The notes: generated from the sequence alone by a model not told the origin. Shown: positions 1 through 5,772, counted from the stretch's first letter. The stretch is 7,203 bases of DNA from Tannerellaceae bacterium (GCA_031276545.1 JAISMW010000026.1:1-7203), one strand, 5' to 3'. A program made the numbers and translations.

Positions 1-240
1 TTCCAAAGCAGAGAAAACCCGGTTAAACGTATCATGGGAAGGGATACCGCCCGGCAGACGCAGGAATGTTTTCAAGCATTCCGCTTTGGCCTTGCCGAAC
101 TCTTCCATATCATACCAACTCGTTACTCCACAGAAAAACAAAGCGATGGCGATAAACAAAATGTCTTCCAAATCATGCTCGCGCCTGCGTTCAACACGGG
201 GATCTATTAAATTCGAAAAATAACTCACAGGACTTTTCAT
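1..240 (-). CDS. ISAs1-family transposase, N-terminal 80 residues (cut by window edge)
   Basis: Reading the minus strand from ATG at 240 gives an 80-residue open frame running off the window. It starts MKSPVSYFSNLIDPRVERRR and contains LEDILFIAIALFFCGV, WYDMEEFGKAK and LPGGIPSHDTFNRVFS. That order (DPR, hydrophobic ILxIA block, EEFGKAK, LPxGIPSHDTFxRVF) is the N-terminal domain associated with DDE transposases of the ISAs1 / H-repeat type, recognised from memory. The catalytic DDE domain lies outside the window, so I cannot say whether the element is active. It is divergent from the LRR gene at 326; the 85 bp between the two starts must hold the element's end and the LRR gene promoter. Confidence 0.88.
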   Translation of the reverse strand, partial: MKSPVSYFSNLIDPRVERRREHDLEDILFIAIALFFCGVTSWYDMEEFGKAKAECLKTFLRLPGGIPSHDTFNRVFSALE

Positions 241-262
241 ATTATAAGATGCGTCAGCACTG
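1..262 (-). mobile_element. End of an ISAs1-type insertion sequence (boundary approximate)
   Basis: The transposase start at 240 means the element's end lies between about 241 and 306. On the minus strand the bases CAGTGCTGACGC (262 down to 251) begin with CAG, and I recall terminal repeats of this family beginning CAGG or similar, so 262 is my best guess. The other end is outside the window, so neither the inverted repeat nor the target duplication can be tested. The presence of the element is well supported; the exact boundary is a guess. Confidence 0.45.
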
Positions 263-285
263 TTCAAACGGGCGATTTTTCCCTC

Positions 286-293
286 TATATTTG
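286..293 (+). promoter_or_regulatory. Bacteroidetes -7 box for the LRR gene
   Basis: TATATTTG at 286-293 matches TAnnTTTG exactly and sits 32 bp before the ATG at 326, giving a leader of roughly 25 nt. No good TTTG lies 19-21 bp upstream; the nearest is GTTC at 262-265. The -33 position therefore falls at or next to the presumed insertion-sequence edge, so the element may have disrupted or donated it. Confidence 0.5.
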
Positions 294-325
294 CACGGTT
301 TTTCATACTATTAATACTATACATC

Positions 326-1690
326 ATGACACGTTTCATTTTTCTCTTTATTGTATATCTGATTCCTGTCGTTACTTTGGCGCAAAGCGGAACGGTGGGC
401 GAACTCTCCTGGACTTTATCCGACGGTACGCTTACCGTCAGCGGCACGGGCGCCATGCCGGATTATGAGGACAATGCGAGCCTTCTGCCGGATTATGATT
501 CCGGCAGTCCCTGGCAGCCGTACCGCGAAAGCATCCTCGCCGTCGTCATAGAAGACGGCGTGACCCGTATCGGAGACGAGGCCTTTATGTTTTGCGAATG
601 GATGGAGTCCGTCTCCCTTCCCGACGGGCTGACCGCTATCGGGAAAGAGGCTTTTAAGGATTGCGACGCTCTCACATCGCTCACCGTTCCCGGCAGCGTG
701 AAGACGATGGGTGAGGGAGCGTTTTCCTCATGCAACACCCTGACATCCGTCATCCTTCTTGACGGTATCACCTGTATCGGAGAAAAAGCCTTCTCCGCTT
801 GCTCCGCTCTGACCTCCGTCACCCTTCCCGGCAGTCTGACCTGCATCGAAGCGTTCGCTTTTTACTATTGCAGCCACTTGGCGTCCGTCACCTTTCCCGA
901 CGGCCTGACCCGTATCGGAACGCAGGCCTTTGACTGTTGCCGCGCCCTGACGTCCGTCACCCTTCCCGGCAGCCTGACCCACATCGGAGAAGGGGCTTTT
1001 ACCACCTCCGGCCTGACCTCCATCACCCTTCTCGACGGTATCACCGGTATTGGGAAAGGAGCCTTTTCCGTTTGCTCCGCCCTGACATCCGTCACCCTTC
1101 CCGGCAGCCTGACCCGCATCGAAGCGTCCGCCTTTGCCTATTGCCGCAGCCTGGGCGCCTTTACCGTTCCCCGCAGCGTGACCGTCATCGGAGCCGGAGC
1201 TTTTGCTTCCTGCAGTAGCCTGACCTCCATCACCGTGGAAGAGGGCAACACCGCCTATGTTTCCGACGACGGTATCCTGTTCAATCACGACAGGAGCAAA
1301 CTGATTCAATATCCGGCTGGAAAAACCGGCGAACGGTACACCCCGCCCGGCAGCGTGACCGTCGTCGAAGCGCGCGCCTTTGAAGGCAGTCTCCCGACCT
1401 CCGTCATCCTTCCCGCCGGCGTGACCCACGTCGGAACCGGCGCCTTTTACGATTGCTCCGCCCTGACGTCCGTCACCCTTCCCGGCAGCATCACCTATAT
1501 CGGAGAATACCCTTTTCTCGGCTGCACCGCCCTGAAGGATGTAACCGCCGGATGGCGCACGCCCTTTCCCATCGAAAACTTCGAGTCTGTGTCTGCCGAT
1601 TCCCTCACTCTCCACGTCCCTGCCGGCACAAAAGCCCTCTACGAATCTTCTCCGTCCTGGAAAGATTTCGGGACGATAGTGGAAGAGTAA
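326..1690 (+). CDS. BspA-like secreted leucine-rich repeat (LRR_5) protein
   Basis: A 454-residue protein with a signal peptide (residues 1-19, MTRFIFLFIVYLIPVVTLA, cleavage before QSG). Residues 20-45 form the cap that often precedes such repeats (GTVGELSWTLSDGTLTVSG then TGAMPDY). From about residue 68 there are roughly 12 repeats of 23 residues with consensus LTSVTLPGSLTxIGxxAFxxC, the Treponema/BspA LRR_5 type. An island at about 299-345 (VEEGNTAYVSDDGILFNHD, KLIQYPAGK) interrupts the array, as is usual in this family. The C-terminus (LHVPAGTKALYESSPSWKDF) is the common closing cap; no anchor or sorting domain follows. Relatives act as surface adhesins or ligand-binding proteins; the ligand here is unknown. 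The start is set by the promoter and signal peptide. A long antisense open frame over this gene is a by-product of the repeats. Confidence 0.9.
   Translation: MTRFIFLFIVYLIPVVTLAQSGTVGELSWTLSDGTLTVSGTGAMPDYEDNASLLPDYDSGSPWQPYRESILAVVIEDGVTRIGDEAFMFCEWMESVSLPDGLTAIGKEAFKDCDALTSLTVPGSVKTMGEGAFSSCNTLTSVILLDGITCIGEKAFSACSALTSVTLPGSLTCIEAFAFYYCSHLASVTFPDGLTRIGTQAFDCCRALTSVTLPGSLTHIGEGAFTTSGLTSITLLDGITGIGKGAFSVCSALTSVTLPGSLTRIEASAFAYCRSLGAFTVPRSVTVIGAGAFASCSSLTSITVEEGNTAYVSDDGILFNHDRSKLIQYPAGKTGERYTPPGSVTVVEARAFEGSLPTSVILPAGVTHVGTGAFYDCSALTSVTLPGSITYIGEYPFLGCTALKDVTAGWRTPFPIENFESVSADSLTLHVPAGTKALYESSPSWKDFGTIVEE
740..1150 (+). repeat. Duplicated two-LRR module (138 bp) inside the BspA-like gene
   Basis: Residues 139-184 (nt 740-877) and 230-275 (nt 1013-1150) are two copies of a 46-residue pair of repeats. 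The first half of each reads LLDGITxIG...AFSxCSA and the second LTSVTLPGSLTxIEAxAF. Ordinary neighbouring repeats are less alike. The DNA block TCCGTCACCCTTCCCGGCAG recurs at about 818, 954, 1088 and 1470. The spacings are multiples of the 69-bp repeat, or one codon short of that where the TTSG repeat has lost a residue. This points to growth of the array by recombination between repeats. Confidence 0.7.
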
Positions 1691-1692
1691 CC

Positions 1693-2985
1693 TCAAGAGT
1701 CGCCTCCGCCGCCGCGATATGATAGGTGATACCCGCCTTCCGCATCCTTTTCCGGTACATATCCTTCGGTTAGCTCCAGCAGCCATCCGTCGCCCTCGAC
1801 CCTTCTTCCTTCTGTCCGGACGGGATTTGTGATGGACACTTTGTCCCAGCGGGCGCTCACCAGCGCGCCCTTGCGGACAGTCAGGACGCCCCAGCGGTCG
1901 GAGACACGCAGGGTGGGGTAAACGGAGCCTTCGTCTCCTAAGGGTACAATGTTGCCGGGGTCGAAGGAAATGCTCATCTGCTCGAACCGTATCTCGAAAT
2001 GGGGCTGTTCGACAAGCAGGCGCTTGTATCCGTCAACGAGCGCCCGGTTCTTTTCCTCCCTTTCTGTTTCTTCCTGCAGGATGGCCGCCCCGCCGTAATC
2101 GCCGGACAGGCTGTCTGCCGTTTCTTTTAAATCCGGGGGTATCTGTATAGCAAAAGCCCTGATGAAATAATCCGTCAAACCGGTTTCTGCCGTAATTTCC
2201 CTGTTCCAGTTCTTATTCTCCTTATACAGCAGGTAGCCGTAGGCCGGAACCGTGTAATACGCAAACGAGCGGACAAAGGTAGGACGGGAAATAAAGGCAT
2301 CCATGCTGTGAGCCAAATGTTCTCCGGCCTGCCTGCCGCTCCTTCCGCTGACGACGGCCCCGGTAAATTCCGCCAGTCCCTCGTTCAGCTCCAGGAGATT
2401 TTCCGCCGTCGGCGAACCTTCATACAGGCTGTGACGGTATTTCCTGAACACCATGGCATGGGAAAGATGCCGCCGCTGCTCCTTTTTCGACAAAGACCGG
2501 ACAGCCTTTTTCAGCGCTTCCAACTCCAGGCGCAGATATACTCTGCCGTGCTTTTGATCGAGGTGGCGGTTGTCGGCATCACGAAGCACAAAACCCAGGG
2601 AAGGCTGCACCGTATGAAACAGTTCATGAGCCAGCAGGCTCAGCCTGTCGTGCTTTCCGGGAGGGAGCGGAAGCATAATCATAGCCCATCTTTTCCCGTT
2701 CCAGTCCATCGAGGTATTGGCAAAATTCACGCTGTCGGGCAAAATGCCCGTATAGATATCGCCGCAACGCGTCAGAACATGCGTCGCATCCGGTTCATTG
2801 GCAAAAATCCGCCGAGTCTGAGGGTCAATCAGCAGCATAGCGCCGTACAAATCCCTGCCCCAGAGTCCGGCATATTTTTTTGTCGCCTTTTTTATTTCGC
2901 GAAAGGAAGCAGGGAGATTCTTCTGCAAATCCGGCGGTATCTGTCCCGCTGCACCGGGAACGGACAAAAGAAGAAAAGCAGACAT
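1693..2985 (-). CDS. Secreted gluzincin-like zinc metalloprotease, signal peptide probably frameshifted
   Basis: The 430-residue frame contains HELFH at 120-124 (HExxH zinc site and catalytic Glu) and NEGLAEFTG at 201-209, where E202 is the likely third zinc ligand as in gluzincins. H124 to E202 is longer than in M1 or M4 enzymes, and I do not recognise the exact family. The C-terminal third (from about 330) looks beta-rich and may be an accessory domain. From the in-frame ATG at 2985 the N-terminus is MSAFLLLSVPGAAGQ, a weak signal with no basic n-region. An ATG at 3014 in another frame gives MKANACILALCLLFFF, a far better signal peptide; one extra T in the T tract complementary to 2966-2969 would join it to LSVPGAAGQ. 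The gene follows the 233-residue gene after 27 bp if it starts at 3014, suggesting an operon. Likely periplasmic or surface; substrate unknown. Confidence 0.75.
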   Translation of the reverse strand: MSAFLLLSVPGAAGQIPPDLQKNLPASFREIKKATKKYAGLWGRDLYGAMLLIDPQTRRIFANEPDATHVLTRCGDIYTGILPDSVNFANTSMDWNGKRWAMIMLPLPPGKHDRLSLLAHELFHTVQPSLGFVLRDADNRHLDQKHGRVYLRLELEALKKAVRSLSKKEQRRHLSHAMVFRKYRHSLYEGSPTAENLLELNEGLAEFTGAVVSGRSGRQAGEHLAHSMDAFISRPTFVRSFAYYTVPAYGYLLYKENKNWNREITAETGLTDYFIRAFAIQIPPDLKETADSLSGDYGGAAILQEETEREEKNRALVDGYKRLLVEQPHFEIRFEQMSISFDPGNIVPLGDEGSVYPTLRVSDRWGVLTVRKGALVSARWDKVSITNPVRTEGRRVEGDGWLLELTEGYVPEKDAEGGYHLSYRGGGGDS

Positions 2986-3041
2986 AAGGCAAGAATACAG
3001 GCATTTGCTTTCATATCGATCTGTTTATTATGTATGAGGCG

Positions 3042-3743
3042 CTACGGAACGTAGGCCATTTTGATGGGACTCCAGGGGCCTTTCCCGCCGCGCGTATTTT
3101 CCCAGCGCATGGCCAGATAGACGGCGCGTCCGTGGTCTTTGCCGTGGAACGGCAGGATAATGGGCGAAGAGGTATGGAGTGCGGAATTAAGCAGATCGTT
3201 GGCGTCGATAACCGGCGTTTCGGAAAACATCCAGCGCAGTTCCGCGCCGAGTTGTCCGGCGGGCTTGCCCTTCCTGACAGCGGCGGCGGCGAAAGTGTAA
3301 TAGTGGATGCTGAGGCGGTGATCTTCCAGCGTCGTGATGCTGAAGCCCGGCGCTTCGGCAGCCACGCGCGAGGAACTGCGCCGCCCGAACGGACGGATGG
3401 GAAAGCCCATTGCTTCGAGGTCTGCATCGGTCACCAGCGGATTTCCCTTCATCATCCGGTAAAGCTCCCGGTAGCCGGTCGTAAACGTTTTTTGGGCGCC
3501 TTTCATCTGTACAATGATGATGGGGGTGCGCGTAGCGGGGTTCGACCAAGCCCTATACGCCTCCGCATAAGGATCCAAAGCCTTTTCGCAGAACATTTCC
3601 TTATACCATTTCCCCTGCGGTGCGGTCGGTTCCATTCCGAAGCGGTTGAGGTTTGCATTGATATGGGGCACGGTCATTTCCGTAACCATTTCATAGACTT
3701 TGGGTCTGGCCTGGGGCAGCCAGTCTAAACGTTGGTGTCTCAT
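3042..3743 (-). CDS. Uncharacterised 233-residue Bacteroidetes protein
   Basis: The protein runs from MRHQRLDWLPQARPKVYEMV to GPWSPIKMAYVP. I recognise the type from Bacteroidetes genomes: about 220 residues, an N-terminal helical part with PQGKW and a DP-rich stretch (residues 42-70), YRELYRMMKGNPLVTDADL near 93-111, a variable middle, then HYYTFAAAA, GKPAGQLGAELRW and a C-terminal block VYLAMRWENTRGGKGPWSPI. I know no Pfam name or function. The C-terminal third reads as beta strands, possibly fibronectin-III-like (inference). There is no signal peptide or membrane segment, so it is probably cytoplasmic, unlike the secreted protease encoded 27 bp downstream. It is the first gene downstream of the 21-bp tandem array, 57 bp away. 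The antisense open frame at 3030-3728 is a shadow. Confidence 0.8.
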   Translation of the reverse strand: MRHQRLDWLPQARPKVYEMVTEMTVPHINANLNRFGMEPTAPQGKWYKEMFCEKALDPYAEAYRAWSNPATRTPIIIVQMKGAQKTFTTGYRELYRMMKGNPLVTDADLEAMGFPIRPFGRRSSSRVAAEAPGFSITTLEDHRLSIHYYTFAAAAVRKGKPAGQLGAELRWMFSETPVIDANDLLNSALHTSSPIILPFHGKDHGRAVYLAMRWENTRGGKGPWSPIKMAYVP

Positions 3744-3800
3744 CTTTTCTGTTTAAATTATAATCTATCTGTTTGCATTCAAAAAAGTTCCTGTCACGAC

Positions 3801-4199
3801 TGCAAATATAGGGACAATGATTGCAAATAGTACTTAAATTACTGCAAATACTACAATAGTGAATGTAAATGTTACAATAATGAATATAAATATTTAAATA
3901 AGTAATGCAAATATTATTAGAAGTAATGCAAATGTTCCAATAAGTAATGCAAATATTGCTGGAAGGAACGCAAATATTGGAATAAGTAATGCAAATATTG
4001 CTGGAAGGAATGCAAATATTCAAAGAAGTAATGCAAATATTGCTGGAAGGAATGCAAATATTCAAAGAAGTAATGCAAATATTGGCGGAAGGAACGCAAA
4101 TATTCAAAGAAGTAATGCAAATATTGTAGGAAGGAACGCAAATATTGGAATAAGTAATGCAAATATTGTCGGAAGGAACGCAAATATACCGATAATGTA
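3801..4199. repeat. 21-bp tandem array, 19 units without indels, 42-bp higher-order period
   Basis: Nineteen units of exactly 21 bp start at 3801, 3822, and so on to 4179. The core is TGCAAATATT (or CGCAAATATT) followed by 11 variable bases. From unit 8 to 18 two types strictly alternate: type A tail xxxGGAAGGAA (GCT, GGC, GTA or GTC in front) and type B tail CAAAGAAGTAA or GGAATAAGTAA. Units 1-7, nearest the 3743 gene, are degenerate; units 8-18 are nearly uniform. AATATT is present in 13 units, always one per 21 bp, so on one face of the helix. On the minus strand each unit shows a TATTTGC-like box, but only units 1 (3803-3810) and 19 (4181-4188) make exact TATATTTG. The 3744-3800 gap between the array and the 233-residue gene holds nothing I recognise. 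Confidence 0.95.
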
Positions 4200-4210
4200 C
4201 GTACATGAAA
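4181..4210 (-). promoter_or_regulatory. Possible minus-strand promoter with a 12-bp palindrome at the array edge
   Basis: On the minus strand the last array unit carries TATATTTG (4188 down to 4181), an exact TAnnTTTG box. Eighteen bases upstream is TTTC (4210 to 4207), one mismatch from TTTG. The spacer consists largely of the perfect palindrome ATGTACGTACAT (4195-4206), a plausible operator. Transcription from here would read the whole array as a leader of about 430 nt for the 233-residue gene and protease. Unit 1 (3810-3803) is a closer second candidate but has no -33 partner. Confidence 0.35.
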
Positions 4211-4250
4211 CCTCCTCAGCTCCACCGATACGGAAGGTTTTTACCTCCTA

Positions 4251-4403
4251 ATGCCCGGCGAGGCCTTCGAATATAAGGGCGGTCAATCGGAACAGGAAAG
4301 CGGAAACCGGATCGGCAAGGAGAATGAGGAATCTGTGATTCCGGTATATTGCCCGAAAGGCAGAATCCGCATAACCGACCTCTGGTACCGACGCAATATA
4401 TAG
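4251..4403 (+). pseudogene. Short ORF or gene remnant, 50 codons, unrecognised
   Basis: From ATG at 4251 a frame reads MPGEAFEYKGGQSEQESG and continues through EESVIPVYCPKGRIRITDLW to TAG at 4401-4403. The same frame is open upstream to a stop at 4206-4208, adding SSTDTEGFYLL. The composition is protein-like, with aromatic and charged residues in balance and a VYCPKGR segment, rather than the skewed composition of an accidental frame. There is no promoter, leader or signal, and the stop lies inside the first unit of the GC-rich repeats. I read it as a possible C-terminal fragment of a lost gene; a short genuine peptide or chance are alternatives. Confidence 0.25.
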
Positions 4404-4588
4404 CCTCTGGAGATCACCACCACCCCCGGCATCGACGCAATACGAAGTCTCTGCAGGTCAGTGCCCCCGGTGTTGACGCCATGCACAGCCTCCACGAGTC
4501 ACCGCTCCCCGGTTACGACGCCATGCGCAGCCTCCGCAGGTCAGTGCTCTCCAGCACCGACGCCATGCATAGCTTCTACTTGAAGATA
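4390..4588. repeat. Decaying GC-rich 42-bp tandem repeat, four units plus a partial
   Basis: Units begin at GACGCAAT or GACGCCATGC: 4390-4433 (44 bp), 4434-4474 (41 bp), 4475-4516 (42 bp), 4517-4558 (42 bp), and a partial 4559-4588. Shared blocks are GACGCCATGC, AGCCTCC and GGTCAGTGC. Units 3-5 translate as DAMHSLHESPLPGY, DAMRSLRRSVLSST and DAMHSF, a 14-residue repeat, but the 44- and 41-bp units shift the frame. A 93-codon open frame (4349-4630) across it is therefore probably not a gene; it may be the relic of a repeat protein or a non-coding repeat. Downstream to about 4860 I see no gene. Confidence 0.7.
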
Positions 4589-4990
4589 TACCAAATATAT
4601 ATACATTCTGTTATCTCACGGTGCTGTTGAGGCTACTGCACCTATTCGGCATCCTGTCCGGTGAAAGCGCTAATGGGTTGTAAAAATCCGAAATCTTGCT
4701 TAATGAAGATGACAGGATTCTGTTAAAATTCTGTATGCTGTTTGTGTATTTTTTTTGACTTTGCTGCCGTTCGGTGGATTGCTTCGGGGAGAGAACAGGG
4801 TTTTGCAGAAATGCAGCATCCTGTTTGACGGTTTTGGGAGATGAGATAGCTTTTATTAAGCCGTTATTTCAGGATGACTTACCGATTTGTTTTTTATATT
4901 GATTTATATTATTTACTGTTTTGGATTGAAAATTTATATAAAATAAGCAATCCTATTTTTGTCGTGCCCCTTTCTTAAAAACATTGCACA

Positions 4991-5023
4991 TATCTTTGCG
5001 GTATATGCATGCGTATACTTTTG
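4991..5023 (+). promoter_or_regulatory. Two -7 boxes and a near-palindrome upstream of the beta-barrel gene
   Basis: TATCTTTG (4991-4998) and TACTTTTG (5016-5023) both match TAnnTTTG. The TTTG of the first (4995-4998) lies 17 bp before the second and could act as its -33, slightly short of the usual 19-21 bp. Between them GTATATGCATGCGTATAC (5001-5018) is an inverted repeat matching at 16 of 18 positions and overlapping the second box, so it could be an operator. Leaders to the ATG at 5058 would be about 55 or 30 nt. Confidence 0.5.
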
Positions 5024-5057
5024 TGATAAACTATTATTCATTTAAAAAACAAATCGT

Positions 5058-5687
5058 ATGAAAAACAATTTGAAGAGTATCTTATTGCTGTCCCTGCTGC
5101 TGTCCAGTAGTACCTTCGTGACGAATGCGCAGACGCTTGTGCGGTCGGGATTGCTGTTGAATGGTGGGACGGGAAGTCTCTCGCCGGCCGGCGCGACGCT
5201 TCCGGGCGTACCTACGCGCTGGACTACACTGGACTATAGGTATAATTTATCGGCAGGATACCGTTTTCGTCTCCAGCCGTCGCTTTCTTCCCGCTGGTTT
5301 CTCGATCTGGATGCCAATGCGGGACTGAAGCAATGGGACTGGAAGGATATGCTGTTTGCGCCGTCCTCCACCAATCCGTATGATTATCCTGTGAAGGAAA
5401 CGTCTTTCCGCTACCTGTTCATCTCGGCCGGTGGAACCGTCAATCATCCCGTAGTGGGAGGGCTGAGCATCGGAGCCGGTGCGGAGGCGGTCTATTACCG
5501 GAATTTGAAGGGGGAAGGCACCCGTAGCAAGTTCGACCTTCCGCTGGTAGGGAAGATAGCGTACGATTTCGGCCCGGTGGAATTAGGCCTTCAGTACAAA
5601 TACGGCCTGATGAACGCCGTGCGTACCGATTATATTGGCAGTTCCAAAGTGCGCGACTGGCAAGTGTCGGTATTTATTCCTTTCTGA
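5058..5687 (+). CDS. Small outer-membrane beta-barrel protein
   Basis: A 209-residue protein with a clear signal peptide: MKNNLKS, a hydrophobic run ILLLSLLLSSSTFV, then TNA before QTLVRSG (cleavage after about residue 24). The mature part is alternating hydrophobic/polar strands with aromatic girdle residues, such as YRYNLSAGYRFRLQP, RWFLDLDANAGLKQWDW, FRYLFISAGGTVNHP and VELGLQYKYGLMNAV. It ends WQVSVFIPF; a C-terminal Phe in a final amphipathic strand is the BAM recognition signal. About 8 strands fit the length, as in OmpW/OmpX-like porin-family barrels common in Bacteroidetes. No plug, OmpA or SusC/D feature is visible, so it is a simple barrel of unknown cargo. The A-rich leader ACAAATCGT before the ATG is typical of the phylum. 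It is monocistronic: promoters upstream and a hairpin at 5730 downstream. Confidence 0.85.
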   Translation: MKNNLKSILLLSLLLSSSTFVTNAQTLVRSGLLLNGGTGSLSPAGATLPGVPTRWTTLDYRYNLSAGYRFRLQPSLSSRWFLDLDANAGLKQWDWKDMLFAPSSTNPYDYPVKETSFRYLFISAGGTVNHPVVGGLSIGAGAEAVYYRNLKGEGTRSKFDLPLVGKIAYDFGPVELGLQYKYGLMNAVRTDYIGSSKVRDWQVSVFIPF

Positions 5688-5729
5688 TTCGCCGGCTGCC
5701 CCTTCCTGCCGACAGGGGTGGCCATTTTA

Positions 5730-5772
5730 GCGGACGGGCTGCAGATTGGAGGTCTGCAGTCCGCTTGTTATT
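5730..5772 (+). terminator. Hairpin after the beta-barrel gene
   Basis: CTGCAGA (5739-5745) pairs with TCTGCAG (5753-5759) around the 7-nt loop TTGGAGG. GCGGA (5730-5734) pairs with TCCGC (5760-5764) outside, with CGGG bulged on the 5' side. The tail is TTGTTATT, a modest T stretch. It lies 43 bp after the stop at 5687 and before the promoter of the next gene, so it is probably a rho-independent terminator. Confidence 0.65.

Noticed and set aside
728..1786. 352-codon minus-strand open frame (and shorter ones) antisense to the LRR gene
   Set aside because: It arises because the repeated, GC-rich LRR codons lack stops in that frame; the translation is low-complexity Gly/Arg-rich, with no signal peptide or promoter, while the plus frame is a clear LRR protein.
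2960..2990. Programmed -1 frameshift in the protease signal peptide
   Set aside because: The T-rich tract has no X XXY YYZ heptamer in the 3014 frame and no obvious stimulatory hairpin; a simple base loss explains it better.
2308..3054. 248-codon plus-strand open frame over the protease gene
   Set aside because: The minus frame has HELFH and NEGLAE motifs and protein-like composition; the plus frame has neither a family resemblance nor a promoter.
3030..3728. 232-codon plus-strand open frame over the 233-residue gene
   Set aside because: The minus frame matches a conserved Bacteroidetes protein, including the WENTRG...GPWS block; the plus frame is its complement.
3801..4199. CRISPR array
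   Set aside because: The conserved part is only about 10 bp and the 11-bp tails recur in two types, not unique 30-bp spacers; there are no cas genes.
3801..4199. Iteron-type replication origin
   Set aside because: The unit length of 21 bp fits, but there is no replication initiator gene, DnaA box cluster or partition gene nearby, and 19 units is more than usual.
3691..4225. Minus-strand open frames of 171 and 102 codons across the 21-bp array
   Set aside because: Both are read from the same repeat in different frames, are Cys/Ile/Ser- or Tyr/Leu/His-rich, and the longer one overlaps the start of the 233-residue gene. A 21-bp unit without stops gives open frames automatically.
4349..4630. 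93-codon open frame over the GC-rich 42-bp repeats
   Set aside because: Units of 44 and 41 bp shift the repeat frame, the N-terminal part has no repeat or family features, and no promoter or leader is visible.
4651..4718. ATCCTGTC (4651-4658) and GACAGGAT (4711-4718) as a hairpin
   Set aside because: The arms are exact but 52 bp apart with no T tract and no adjacent gene end, so chance is likely.
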